A stretch of 35,698 nt of DNA, from contig CAPI01000062.1 in assembly GCA_000333815.1 (NCBI GenBank), positions 1 through 35,698 on the forward strand, in the 5' to 3' direction. The notes beneath the pieces were generated by a model. It worked only from the letters and a program-made list of their open reading frames with translations, did no database searches and was not told the DNA's origin. This DNA is from [Collinsella] massiliensis. GTDB taxonomy: Bacteria > Actinomycetota > Coriobacteriia > Coriobacteriales > Coriobacteriaceae. The translations under genes and the position numbers were made by a program. Numbering within the stretch: the first letter of the stretch is position 1; each line of letters starts with the position of its first letter. Below, in pieces: positions 16,728-26,082 of this stretch.

Positions 16728-17819
16728 ATGATCAAGAAGAAGGACTTCATCGACGTTCAGGATTTCACCAAGGAGGAGTACCTCGAGCTTCTCGAGGTGA
16801 TCCGCGTGCTCAAGGAGGCCGACCAGAAGGGCATCCAGGTGCCGCTGCTCAAGGGCATGACGATCGCCCTCATGTTCGACCAGCCGAGCACCCGCACCCG
16901 CGTGTCGTTCGAGTCCGCCATGGACAAGCTCGGCGGCGACGCGCTCTATCTCGAGACCAAGACCATGCATGTGGGCGAGGGTCGCGAGACCATGAAGGAC
17001 ACCGCGCTCGTGATCTCGGGCATGTGCGACGCGATCGAGTGCCGCAACGAGAACCATGACGCGATCGTCGACCTCGCCAAGTGGGCGACCGTGCCGGTCT
17101 TCAACGGCATGTCCTCGGTGCACATGCATCCCACGCAGGCGCTCTGCGACCTCTTCACCGTCATGGAGAACAAGCCCGCCGGCAAGAAGCTCGAGGACGT
17201 GAAGGTCATGTGGGTGGGCGACAACTCCGCCGACACTTCCAAGGAGAACTACCACCTGGGCGGCGTGTGCCGCTCCGTGGCGCTCCTCTTCTCCATCATG
17301 GGCATCACCTTCATCTCCTGCGCGCCCGAGCGCGCCAAGATGCTGCCCGAGGACGTGGCGGCGTGCAAGGCGAACTACGAGAAGTCCGGCGGCCAGTTCA
17401 TCGAGACCGACGATCCGTACGAGTACATCGACCAGGTGGACTTCCTGTTCACCGATGCCTGGTGGTACCACGGCTCCGACGACCTCAAGCCCCAGAAGAT
17501 CGAGGAGTTCTTCCCCAAGTACTCCATCAACCAGGAGCTCATCGATGCCGCGCCCGAGTGGGTCAAGGTCATGCATCCGCTGCCGGGCAACCGCGGCTAT
17601 GAGATCTCGAATGAGGTCTGGGACGGCCCGCATTCGCTGCTCATGGAGCAGGCGGCCAACCGCTTCCACACCCAGAAGGGTCTGCTCGCCGCGTTCCTGA
17701 TCCCGCGCAAGCGCCCTGCCAACGAGGCGCTCGCAGCCTACTACACCGCTCAGGTCGAGGCGCTTACTACCGAGACTGTCGATAAGGTGGCTGGGACGCA
17801 CTTCGGTGAGTGGGTCTAG
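16728..17819 (+). CDS. arcB: Ornithine/putrescine-type carbamoyltransferase with atypical substrate motifs
   Basis: Third gene of the arc operon, so by context it should split citrulline into ornithine and carbamoyl phosphate. ATG at 16728 is preferred over ATG 16722 because AAAGGA lies six bases before it; 363 residues. The carbamoyl-phosphate site is intact: STRTR (54-58) and HPTQ (134-137). The amino-acid side is unusual. The HCLP loop of ornithine enzymes reads HPLPG (283-287), losing the conserved Cys, and the SMG motif is replaced by TDAWWYHGSDD (242-252). The RGYEISNEV stretch and the C-terminal extension of about 35 residues recall putrescine carbamoyltransferase more than classical OTCase. 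Carbamoyltransferase is certain; the amine substrate is not. The symbol is given by context. Confidence 0.8.
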   Translation: MIKKKDFIDVQDFTKEEYLELLEVIRVLKEADQKGIQVPLLKGMTIALMFDQPSTRTRVSFESAMDKLGGDALYLETKTMHVGEGRETMKDTALVISGMCDAIECRNENHDAIVDLAKWATVPVFNGMSSVHMHPTQALCDLFTVMENKPAGKKLEDVKVMWVGDNSADTSKENYHLGGVCRSVALLFSIMGITFISCAPERAKMLPEDVAACKANYEKSGGQFIETDDPYEYIDQVDFLFTDAWWYHGSDDLKPQKIEEFFPKYSINQELIDAAPEWVKVMHPLPGNRGYEISNEVWDGPHSLLMEQAANRFHTQKGLLAAFLIPRKRPANEALAAYYTAQVEALTTETVDKVAGTHFGEWV

Positions 17820-17899
17820 CCTAAGCGTGCGGTGTGAGCCTCATTTGAGAGGCGTCTGCGCATTTACGGTGGCATGACACCGAAACAACGTGACGGATA

Positions 17900-17939
17900 A
17901 AAGCCGGGGGCACGCTTTTAGGGGTGTGCCCCCGGCTTT
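17900..17939. terminator. Bidirectional intrinsic terminator between the arc operon and the regulator gene
   Basis: AAAGCCGGGGGCAC (17900-17913) pairs perfectly with GTGCCCCCGGCTTT (17926-17939) around a 12-base loop. On the minus strand the stem is followed by TTTTAT, so it should also end the convergent regulator gene that stops at 17992. Confidence 0.85.
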
Positions 17940-17991
17940 GAGCAAAGAGCGGATGGGAGAACGGGCAGCTCGAAGAGGTGTGGTTCACCGC

Positions 17992-19086
17992 CTACCGTTC
18001 ACTCGGTTCCGGCTCGAAGATTCGTGCGAGATATGCGAGGTTCGCCTGGTAGTTCTCGTTGAGAAAACGGTAGTAGACAGCGTTTTGCACGCGTTGGGGA
18101 TAAACGAGCTCGGCCTCACGCATCTGATGTAGGTGTGCCGAGATCGAGCTCGGCGCTACGCGCAGCGTCTCGGCGAGCTCCTTAGTGGTTTTGGGAGAAG
18201 CCTGGAGTTCAATGAGGATCCTGAGCTTCATGGGGCTTCCGATGGCCTTGAGGAACAGTGCGATCTCTTCCGACACTTCAACGCTGGAACGCAAGGGGAG
18301 CGATATGCCCTTGTAGATGGTAAGACAGCCTTCAACGCAGTTGACCATAAGGTCCGGGGCGATGAATGCCGAGATGATCACTACCACGTTTTCAATGTCC
18401 GTGCGGCGGTAGGAAAGTTCGACTTGCTTTTCGAATCGTATGGCACCCTGCTCGATAACGATCTGGGGATGGCAGTTTCTGATATAGCTTTCTGCACCAA
18501 TCTGCCCGAGCAGGCGACGTTCGTCTGCAAGGCAATCGAGCTCTCGGACACCGATGTCCTGCCAGAGTCGAGAGAACACCTGCTCCCAGTACACCTTGAG
18601 GAAGGTCGAGATGCGCGTGCGCACGTCTTTTTCATGTTCGATGAGCCAGCGCGCCCTCTCGACGGAAACATAATGCCGAAAAATCGGTGAGTCGGTATCG
18701 AGTGTCTCGAGATTTCCCTCGAGCGCCTCTTTGACGGTTTGACGAGGAAGCAGTCCCGAGAAGATACCGTACATGAAGTCCACGCGGTCGATGGTCTCGA
18801 TGCTCGCTATGAAGCGCTCGGCGCTGTCGATGTTGTGTCGCTCGATGTAGCAAACATAGTCCATGAGGAGATTCCACTGCATGGTGATATTGGAGAGGAA
18901 GTCGAATTCCTCTCGCGATGCAGCGTCCATCGAGGAAAGGATACTGGTCGACCAGCCCTTCCATGTGGGATGGATATCGGGGCTTGCAAGCACATGGAGA
19001 CTCGAAACCATCTCAGCCACGGGGCTGAGTTTGATCTCGACGGAGCGGAACGAAGACGCTTCCGATGCATCGCCTTTTATGAGCAT
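17992..19086 (-). CDS. ArsR-type winged-helix regulator with N-terminal DUF5937-like domain
   Basis: A 364-residue protein. The C-terminal 90 residues are an ArsR-like winged helix (about 270-350): ALFLKAIGSPMKLRILIELQ, then TTKELAETLRVAPSSISAHL with recognition-helix residues. There is no obvious metal-binding cysteine cluster. The N-terminal 250 residues resemble the DUF5937-type effector region (SPVAEMVSSLHVLASPDIHP at about 21-40). It therefore probably binds DNA and an unknown ligand. ATG at 19086 has AAAGGG upstream. It is convergent with the arc operon and shares its terminator. Whether it controls arc or a distant target cannot be told. A TCACA/TGTGA palindrome lies in its promoter region. 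Confidence 0.75.
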   Translation of the reverse strand: MLIKGDASEASSFRSVEIKLSPVAEMVSSLHVLASPDIHPTWKGWSTSILSSMDAASREEFDFLSNITMQWNLLMDYVCYIERHNIDSAERFIASIETIDRVDFMYGIFSGLLPRQTVKEALEGNLETLDTDSPIFRHYVSVERARWLIEHEKDVRTRISTFLKVYWEQVFSRLWQDIGVRELDCLADERRLLGQIGAESYIRNCHPQIVIEQGAIRFEKQVELSYRRTDIENVVVIISAFIAPDLMVNCVEGCLTIYKGISLPLRSSVEVSEEIALFLKAIGSPMKLRILIELQASPKTTKELAETLRVAPSSISAHLHQMREAELVYPQRVQNAVYYRFLNENYQANLAYLARIFEPEPSER

Positions 19087-19152
19087 GCGCGTTCCCTTTC
19101 AGCGAGGTTTCCGGATGCGCAGAAACGGTCAACGTATACTATCCTACGCTTC

Positions 19153-19165
19153 TCACATTTTGTGA
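19153..19165 (-). promoter_or_regulatory. Palindrome upstream of the ArsR-type regulator gene
   Basis: TCACATTTTGTGA is a perfect 5-bp-arm palindrome with a 3-bp centre, 67-79 bp before the start codon. On the minus strand a TAGTAT hexamer lies just downstream, so the site would overlap the -35 of a weak promoter. Autoregulation is possible. Confidence 0.4.
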
Positions 19166-19209
19166 CGCTTTCGCTGAATAATACACAGAAGCTGCTGGAA
19201 TACACGGCA

Positions 19210-19248
19210 GCGAGCGGACATCCGGCTGGGAGCCAGATGCCCGCTCGC
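19210..19248 (-). terminator. 17-bp stem-loop after the homoserine dehydrogenase gene
   Basis: Arms 19210-19226 (GCGAGCGGACATCCGGC) and 19232-19248 (GCCAGATGCCCGCTCGC) pair over 17 positions with two G-T wobbles and a 5-base loop, 25 bp past the stop codon. There is no clear T-run. Confidence 0.55.
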
Positions 19249-19273
19249 ACGCAAACTTGCTGACGCGCTATGC

Positions 19274-20605
19274 TTACTCGTTCGCCTCGGCGCCTTCTGC
19301 CCAGGCGGCGGTGTCCTCGATGCGGATGAGACTCGCCACGCGCTCGATCGTCGGCAGCTTCGCGAGTTCGGCGCAGGCGGCTTGGATGTCGCCCTCGCGC
19401 GCCTCCTCGGTGAGCACGACGATGCAGCGGCCGTCGTCCTGGACGACCTGCCGTGCCTCGGCGACGCCGATCTTGAACGCCTCGAGGGTGTCGGCGACGG
19501 CGGGGAGGGCGTCGTTGGTGTGCGTGGTGGTAAGGCGCAGGTAGTAACGGCAGCGAAGATCCTCGATCGAGCGGATCTCGAATCGGCGCTCGTAGGGCTC
19601 GGCTTCCGCCTCGGGTGCCTCGCCGCGCGAGATGGCGCGCGCAAGCTCGAGGATATCGCCCACCACGGCGCTCGCGGTGGGGAAGGAGCCCGCGCCCGCG
19701 CCGTAGAACATCGTCTCGCCCACGGAGTCGCCCACGGCGAAGACCGCGTTCATAGCGCCGTTCACGCTAGCGAGCATATGGCGCTCGGGAATCATGGTGG
19801 GGTGCACGCGCGCGTCGATCCCCGCGTCGGTCATGCGCGCGATACCGAGCAGCTTGATGACGCAGCCCATCTTGCGCGCCTCGTCGATATCGACGGGTGA
19901 GATGTCGCGGATGCCCTGCATGTACACGTCGTCCGTGGTCACGCGCGTGTGGAAGGCGATGGACGAGAGGATCGCGACCTTGCTTGCGGCATCGAAGCCG
20001 TCGACGTCGGCAGAAGGATCTGCCTCGGCGTAGCCCAGACGCTGCGCGTCGGCGAGTACATCGGCGAAACTCGACCCTTCAACCGTCATGCGCGAGAGGA
20101 TGTAGTTTGTGGTCCCGTTCAAGATGCCGGCGATGGTGAGCATGCGGTTGCCCACGAGCGAGCGCTCGAGTGTCGCCACGATGGGGATTCCGCCGCCCGC
20201 AGACGCCTCGCAGCGCAGCTGGACGCCCGCCTCGCGCGCAAGGCCGCACAGCCGTTCCATGTTTCGGCCGAGCAGCGCCTTGTTCGCGGTCACGACGTGC
20301 TTGCCGGCCTCGAACGCGGCCTCGAAGATCTCTGTCGCGGGATGCTCGCCGCCGATGAGCTCGACCACGATATCCACCGCGGGATCCGCTACCACGTCGT
20401 GCCAGTCGGTGGTGAACGCCTCCGGCGCGATGCCGAGTTCCGCCGCCCGCTCCGGCTCGAGCGCGCATGTCTTCGCGACGCGCAGGTCGACGCCGAAGGC
20501 ACGCAGGTACTCGTCGCGATTGCGCGCGATGGTGAGCGCGGTACCGCCGCCCACGGTTCCGAGTCCGATGAGTCCCACGTTCACGGTGCGCGTAGTTTCG
20601 GGCAT
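19274..20605 (-). CDS. hom: Homoserine dehydrogenase
   Basis: Reduces aspartate semialdehyde to homoserine, the branch point to threonine, methionine and (via threonine) isoleucine. ATG at 20605 follows GAGGAGC; 443 residues, the usual Gram-positive length. The NAD(P)-binding loop GLGTVGGG is at 14-21. TANKALL (about 107) and the catalytic-domain stretch GILNGTTNYIL (about 180) follow, with YAEADPSADVDGFDAASK (about 210) containing the conserved acidic and Lys residues. A C-terminal ACT domain (about 350-435) implies feedback control, typically by threonine. It is a single gene here, divergent from the liv operon. Confidence 0.95.
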   Translation of the reverse strand: MPETTRTVNVGLIGLGTVGGGTALTIARNRDEYLRAFGVDLRVAKTCALEPERAAELGIAPEAFTTDWHDVVADPAVDIVVELIGGEHPATEIFEAAFEAGKHVVTANKALLGRNMERLCGLAREAGVQLRCEASAGGGIPIVATLERSLVGNRMLTIAGILNGTTNYILSRMTVEGSSFADVLADAQRLGYAEADPSADVDGFDAASKVAILSSIAFHTRVTTDDVYMQGIRDISPVDIDEARKMGCVIKLLGIARMTDAGIDARVHPTMIPERHMLASVNGAMNAVFAVGDSVGETMFYGAGAGSFPTASAVVGDILELARAISRGEAPEAEAEPYERRFEIRSIEDLRCRYYLRLTTTHTNDALPAVADTLEAFKIGVAEARQVVQDDGRCIVVLTEEAREGDIQAACAELAKLPTIERVASLIRIEDTAAWAEGAEANE

Positions 20606-21005
20606 ATGCAGCTCCTCGTCCTTCGAATGATGAGATCCAGCCCGGCCGGTTTCCACCATGTTGGTTGCGCGCGGGCATCTACGACCATATCTGCCTGCAA
20701 TTCCGGCGTGTTTGGCGCATGAGGGGCGAAACAGAGATGTAACATGCTCCGCACAGGTGTGGAGGCCGAAGAACCCGCAGGTAGCGTTTATGCGCGAGCC
20801 GCTTTGCACGCTTTTCGCGCCTCCTGGGGAGTCCGGCTGCCCCCAGAACCCTTACGTTTCTTGCGAAAAGAGAGTAATCTAGCACGAACTACCTGTTGAA
20901 AGGTATGGGAATTTGCGTCCTTCCTGCGTGGCCGCACGCGGGGTATTGGGCGTTTGTGGGGGCTGCAGCGGTACGTCGCCGCTGCCGAATGAAGGGAGCG
21001 TTTGC
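20606..21005. other. 400-bp divergent intergenic region, hom / livK
   Basis: No convincing reading frame. A plausible plus-strand promoter is TTACGT (20852-20857), a 17-bp spacer and TAATCT (20875-20880), which would give a livK leader of about 119 nt. The leader ends in a hairpin, GCAGCGG (20965-20971) with CCGCTGC (20979-20985), just before the ribosome site. I do not recognise a riboswitch or T-box. The hom promoter could not be placed. Confidence 0.45.
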
Positions 21006-22274
21006 ATGTCGAGTCGCACTGCTATGCAAAACCTTTCCGTTAATCGTCGCACGTTCGTCGCGGGTACCGCGGGCCTTGGCCTCGTGGGCGTGCTCGCCGG
21101 CTGCTCCGGTGAGGGCGAGACGGGCGGCACCGGTTCCGCCGCGTCCGCTGGCGGTACGTTCAAGGTCGGCGGCATCGGACCCCTCACGGGCGGCGCTGCC
21201 ATCTATGGCAACGCGGTCAAGAACGGCGCACAGATCGCCATCGACGAGATCGCAGAGGCGGGCGGCGACGTCCAGTTCGAGATGAACTTCCAGGACGATG
21301 AGAACGACGCCGAGAAGTCCGTGAACGCGTATAACAACCTCAAGGACTGGGGCATGCAGATCCTCATGGGCACCGTGACCTCCACGCCGTGCGTCGCCGT
21401 GACCGCCGAGTCCAACGCGGACAACATCTTCACGCTCACCCCGTCCGGCTCCTCGACGGACTGCATCGGCGGCCAGCCCGACGCGGATGGCAACATCTCC
21501 ACGCCGCGCAAGGACAACGTCTTCCAGATGTGCTTCTCCGACCCCAACCAGGGCGCCGCTTCCGCGCAGTACATCTCCGAGCAGGGGCTCGGCACCAAGA
21601 TCGCCATCATCTACAAAAACGACGACACCTACTCCATGGGCATCCATGACACGTTCGTGAACAAGGCCGAGGAGCTCAACCTCGAGATCGTCTCTGAGTC
21701 CACGTTCACCGAGGATTCCCAGACCGACTTCTCCGTGCAGCTCAACGACGCCAAGAACGCCGGCGCCGACCTCGTGTTCCTGCCCATCTACTACACGCCC
21801 ATCTCGCTCATCCTCACGCAGGCAGATCAGATGGGTTACGCGCCCAAGTGGTTCGGCGTCGACGGCATGGACGGCCTGCTCACGGTAGAGGGCTTCGACA
21901 CTTCCCTTGCCGAGGGCTGCATGCTCCTCACCCCGTTCGTCGCGACCGCCGAGGACGAGGCCACGAAGTCCTTCGTCGAGAAGTACCAGAGCGACGATTA
22001 CGGCAAGGGCGAGACCCCGAACCAGTTCGCCGCCGATGCCTACGACTGCATCTACGTGCTCAAGCAGGCCATCGAGGCCGCTGGCGTGACGCCCGACATG
22101 GACGCGCAGTCCATCAGTGACGCCCTCAAGGAAGCCATCGTGGCCGACGACTTCTCCTACACCGGTCTCACCACGGCTGGCGAGGCAGCGACCTGGTCCG
22201 ATACCGGTGAGATCTCGAAGATGCCCATGGGCATGGTCATCCAGGACGGCGTGTACATGCCGCTCGACGCGTAA
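21006..22274 (+). CDS. livK: Branched-chain amino acid ABC transporter substrate-binding lipoprotein
   Basis: Extracytoplasmic, lipid-anchored binding protein of a Liv-type importer. ATG at 21006 follows GAAGGGAG; 422 residues. The signal sequence has a twin-arginine-like start (NRRTF, 13-17) and a lipobox LAGC with the lipidated Cys33, followed by a Ser/Gly/Thr linker. The mature part is a periplasmic-binding type I fold: KVGGIGPLTGGAAIYG at the start, then DDENDAEKSVNAYNNL, and a ligand-pocket region with TPCVAVTAESN. Ligand inferred from the family and from four downstream Liv genes: leucine, isoleucine or valine. A 203-bp gap with a large hairpin separates it from livH, as expected where the binding protein is made in excess. 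Confidence 0.92.
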   Translation: MSSRTAMQNLSVNRRTFVAGTAGLGLVGVLAGCSGEGETGGTGSAASAGGTFKVGGIGPLTGGAAIYGNAVKNGAQIAIDEIAEAGGDVQFEMNFQDDENDAEKSVNAYNNLKDWGMQILMGTVTSTPCVAVTAESNADNIFTLTPSGSSTDCIGGQPDADGNISTPRKDNVFQMCFSDPNQGAASAQYISEQGLGTKIAIIYKNDDTYSMGIHDTFVNKAEELNLEIVSESTFTEDSQTDFSVQLNDAKNAGADLVFLPIYYTPISLILTQADQMGYAPKWFGVDGMDGLLTVEGFDTSLAEGCMLLTPFVATAEDEATKSFVEKYQSDDYGKGETPNQFAADAYDCIYVLKQAIEAAGVTPDMDAQSISDALKEAIVADDFSYTGLTTAGEAATWSDTGEISKMPMGMVIQDGVYMPLDA

Positions 22275-22312
22275 GGGCTCGCGGGTTGTAGCGTGTAAAA
22301 TGACCCCAGGGA

Positions 22313-22414
22313 TCGTGTAAAAACACCCCAGGGGTTATTTTACATGCTTGTATCGGCGGACTTATGATTCAGGGTGGCTGCATGTAAAATAACCCCTGGG
22401 GTGTTTTTACACGA
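22313..22414. repeat. Perfect 35-bp inverted repeat in the livK-livH gap
   Basis: Arms 22313-22347 and 22380-22414 are exact reverse complements with a 32-base loop. Each arm contains an ACCCC/GGGGT core flanked by GTAAAA-type ends. A degenerate direct copy of part of the left arm lies just upstream (22293-22309, GTGTAAAATGACCCCAG). It has no reading frame. As RNA it would form a very stable hairpin inside the operon transcript. Confidence 0.9.
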
Positions 22415-22477
22415 CGCTACACGTATGGAGGCTGCCTGTTCGTGGGCGGCCTCCGCTTCATATGAAAGGAGGGGGGC

Positions 22478-23359
22478 ATGGAATTCCTCGCGAACGTCAT
22501 CAACGGCATGAGCCTGGGCAGTGTGTACGCCATCATCGCACTCGGCTACACCATGGTGTACGGCATCGCCAAGATGCTCAACTTCGCGCACGGCGACGTC
22601 ATCATGGTCGGCGCGTACATCTGCTTCTGCAGCGTGAGCTATCTGGGACTGCCTGTGCTCGCAGGCATCGCGCTCTCGGTGGTGGGGTGCACGGTGCTCG
22701 GCATCGTGGTGGAGCGCCTCGCCTATAAGCCGCTGCGCAACGCCCCGTCGCTAAACGTCCTCATCACGGCCATCGGCGTGAGCTACTTCCTTCAGAATGC
22801 GGCGCTGCTCATCATGGGCTCCGACCCCAAGAGCTTCTCGGGCATCCTGAGCCTGCCGGCGCTCCAGCTCTTCGACGGGCGTCTTACCATCAGCGCGACG
22901 GCAGTCATCACCATCTTGGCGTGCGTCGCCATCATGGTTGCCCTCACGTTCTTCACGAGCAAGACGAAGATGGGCAAGGCCATGCGCGCCTGCTCCGAGG
23001 ACCGCGACGCGGCGCAGCTCATGGGCATCAACGTGAACTCGACGATCTCTATGGTGTTTGCCATCGGCTCCGGTCTCGCGGCCATCGCGGGCGTGCTCAT
23101 GTGCGCGGCGTACCCCACGCTCATGCCCACCACGGGATCCATGCCCGGCATCAAGGCCTTCACGGCGGCGGTGCTCGGCGGCATCGGCTCCATCCCGGGT
23201 GCGGCGCTCGGCGGCATCCTCTTGGGTATCATCGAGATTCTCGCGCGTGCCTACATCTCCACGCAGCTCGCCGACGCAGTGGTGTTCGCGGTGCTCATCA
23301 TCATGCTCCTCATCCGTCCGGCCGGCTTGCTTGGCAAGCCCGTGAACGAGAAGGTGTAG
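22478..23359 (+). CDS. livH: Branched-chain amino acid ABC transporter permease
   Basis: One of the two channel-forming membrane subunits of the Liv importer. 293 residues with about eight membrane segments, as usual for LivH. The N-terminal NGMSLGSVYAIIALGYTMVY and the cytoplasmic loop MRACSEDRDAAQLMGIN (about 168-184), which docks to the ATPases, are family hallmarks, and the late GGIGSIPGAALGG stretch (about 235-247) is typical. AAAGGAGG precedes ATG 22478. The livM coding region starts 10 bp after its stop. Confidence 0.94.
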   Translation: MEFLANVINGMSLGSVYAIIALGYTMVYGIAKMLNFAHGDVIMVGAYICFCSVSYLGLPVLAGIALSVVGCTVLGIVVERLAYKPLRNAPSLNVLITAIGVSYFLQNAALLIMGSDPKSFSGILSLPALQLFDGRLTISATAVITILACVAIMVALTFFTSKTKMGKAMRACSEDRDAAQLMGINVNSTISMVFAIGSGLAAIAGVLMCAAYPTLMPTTGSMPGIKAFTAAVLGGIGSIPGAALGGILLGIIEILARAYISTQLADAVVFAVLIIMLLIRPAGLLGKPVNEKV

Positions 23360-23368
23360 GTGAGAGTC

Positions 23369-24460
23369 ATGGGTATCATGCAGCTTAAGCCGCAGACGCG
23401 GAAGACCATCATCACCTATGCAATCGTCATCGTGGCGTTCATCGCCGTGACCATCCTGGACGCTGTCGGGCTCATCTCGAACTCGCTTTCCGGCCAGCTC
23501 GTGCCCATTTGCGCGTACGTGTCGCTTGCCGTGTCGCTCAACCTCGTCGTCGGTGTTTCGGGCGAGCTGTCGCTCGGCCACGCCGGCTTCATGAGCGTGG
23601 GCGCTTTCACGGGCGTCGTCGTGGCTGGTTGGCTTTCGTATCTCGGTGTCGAATCCGACCTCGTGCTCTTCGCCGTCTCGGCGGTGGCGGGCGCCATCCT
23701 CGCCGGCATCGTGGGCTTTTTGGTGGGCATCCCGGTCATGCGCCTGCGCGGCGATTACCTGGCCATCGTGACGCTCGCGTTCGGCGAGATCATCAAGAAC
23801 CTGCTCAACAACGTCTATATCGGCGTCGACGGAGCGGGCTTGCACTTCGCGATGCTCTCCGATTCCTCCGCCCTCGGCATGAGCCAGGGCGTCATCCTCA
23901 TCAACGGTGCGAAGGGCGCCGTGGGCATCAGCAAGGTCTCGACGTTCGCGCTCGGCATCGTGGTGGTGCTCATTACCGTGGCGGTGGTCTTGAACCTCAT
24001 GCACAGCCGCGACGGCCGCGCCATCATGGCGGTGCGCGACAACCGCATCGCCGCAGAGAGCGTGGGCGTGAACGTGACGAAGTACCGCCTCATCGCCTTC
24101 ACTGTGGCCTCCGCCCTTGCGGGCGTGGCCGGCGTGCTCTACGCCATGAACTACTCGACGGTCGTGCCGTCGCAGTTCGACTTCAACCAGTCGATCCTCA
24201 TCCTCGTGTACGTCGTGCTCGGTGGTATGGGTAACATCTCCGGATCCATCGTCTCGGCCGCCTTCCTCACGGTGCTGCCCGAGGTGCTGCGCCCCATCAA
24301 CCAGTACCGCATGCTGCTCTATGCGATCGTGCTCATCCTCGTGATGGTCGTGCCGCACCTTTCCATCTATCAGCGCGCGACCGAGGCACTTCGTCGGCGC
24401 TTCAGCCGTGGTGCCGCCAAGCCCGCGGTAGCCACGGAGGGCGGTGAGGCCGATGAGTAA
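23369..24460 (+). CDS. livM: Branched-chain amino acid ABC transporter permease
   Basis: Second membrane subunit of the Liv importer. ATG at 23369 is chosen because GGTGAG lies just before it; GTG at 23360 and ATG at 23378 are alternatives. About 363 residues with roughly nine membrane segments. LNLVVGVSGELSLGHAGFM (about 53-71) and the ATPase-docking loop VRDNRIAAESVGVN (about 221-234) are typical of LivM, as is GGMGNISGSIV (about 285-295). Its last 8 bp overlap the start of livG, so translation is coupled. Confidence 0.93.
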   Translation: MGIMQLKPQTRKTIITYAIVIVAFIAVTILDAVGLISNSLSGQLVPICAYVSLAVSLNLVVGVSGELSLGHAGFMSVGAFTGVVVAGWLSYLGVESDLVLFAVSAVAGAILAGIVGFLVGIPVMRLRGDYLAIVTLAFGEIIKNLLNNVYIGVDGAGLHFAMLSDSSALGMSQGVILINGAKGAVGISKVSTFALGIVVVLITVAVVLNLMHSRDGRAIMAVRDNRIAAESVGVNVTKYRLIAFTVASALAGVAGVLYAMNYSTVVPSQFDFNQSILILVYVVLGGMGNISGSIVSAAFLTVLPEVLRPINQYRMLLYAIVLILVMVVPHLSIYQRATEALRRRFSRGAAKPAVATEGGEADE

Positions 24461-25334
24461 GTTCACCGATTTCGCCCAGCGCCGTCGCGAGACCACCAAG
24501 ATGGTGCCCGTGCCGAGCGTTTCGATTATGCCCGAGCGCGACCTGGGCAAGGCGCCCGCACTCGAGTGTCTGCACCTGGGCATCGACTTCGGCGGCCTCA
24601 AGGCGGTCGACGACTTCAACATCACCGTAGGCCGCACGGAGATCTGCGGCCTCATCGGTCCCAACGGCGCGGGCAAGACCACGGTCTTCAACCTGCTCAC
24701 GAAGGTGTACGCGCCCACGCGCGGCACCATTATGGTCGACGGCCAGGACACCGCCGGTATGGATCCGGCACGCGTGAACCGTCTGGGTGTGGCGCGCACG
24801 TTCCAGAACATCCGTCTGTTCAACTCCATGACCGTTGAGGAGAACGTGGCGGTTGGCCTGCACAACCAGCGTCACTGTGGTATGGCGACGAGCATCCTGC
24901 GCCTCCCGCACCACTGGAAGAGCGAGCGGTACTACCACGAGCGGGCACTTGAGCTGCTCGATATCTTCGACATGGCGGGCCTCGCCGATCACGAGGCGGG
25001 TTCTCTGCCCTACGGCGCCCAGCGCCGCTTGGAGATCGTGCGCGCGCTTGCCACGAACCCGAAGCTGCTGCTGCTCGACGAGCCCGCGGCGGGCATGAAC
25101 CCGTCCGAGACGGCCGAGCTCATGGAGAACATCGTGAAGATCCGCGACCAGTTCCAGATCGCGATCATGCTCATCGAGCACGACATGAACCTCGTCATGA
25201 ACATCTGCGAGGGCATCTGCGTGCTGAATTTCGGCAAGATCATCGCCAAGGGCACGCCTGAGGAGATTCAGCAAAACGAGGCGGTCATCGAGGCGTACCT
25301 CGGTACGCAGGCGAAGAAGGAGGTGGAGGCGTAA
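24453..25334 (+). CDS. livG: Branched-chain amino acid ABC transporter ATP-binding protein
   Basis: First ATPase of the Liv importer, on the cytoplasmic face. ATG at 24453 overlaps the livM stop and has GGTGAGG upstream; 293 residues. Walker A is GPNGAGKTT (69-77), the signature is the LivG-type LPYGAQRRLEI (about 186), Walker B is LLLLDEPAAGMNP (about 207-219), and the H-loop is LIEHDMNLV. The first 33 residues form a polar extension (SKFTDFAQRRRETTK) before the ABC domain, longer than in the E. coli protein. The stop codon is directly followed by the livF start. Confidence 0.95.
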   Translation: MSKFTDFAQRRRETTKMVPVPSVSIMPERDLGKAPALECLHLGIDFGGLKAVDDFNITVGRTEICGLIGPNGAGKTTVFNLLTKVYAPTRGTIMVDGQDTAGMDPARVNRLGVARTFQNIRLFNSMTVEENVAVGLHNQRHCGMATSILRLPHHWKSERYYHERALELLDIFDMAGLADHEAGSLPYGAQRRLEIVRALATNPKLLLLDEPAAGMNPSETAELMENIVKIRDQFQIAIMLIEHDMNLVMNICEGICVLNFGKIIAKGTPEEIQQNEAVIEAYLGTQAKKEVEA

Positions 25335-26036
<702 letters not shown>

Positions 26037-26082
26037 CGCGGGCGTGAGCCTCGCGGGCGGCTCGTTTGGGCTTGCACGGTCT

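Noticed and set aside
20606-21005. A T-box or amino-acid riboswitch before livK
   Set aside because: No specifier stem, T-box bulge sequence or terminator/antiterminator pair could be found; only one short hairpin is visible.
22751-24865. A 704-codon minus-strand frame opposite livH, livM and livG
   Set aside because: Antisense shadow; composition dominated by His, Arg, Asp and Glu with repetitive runs.
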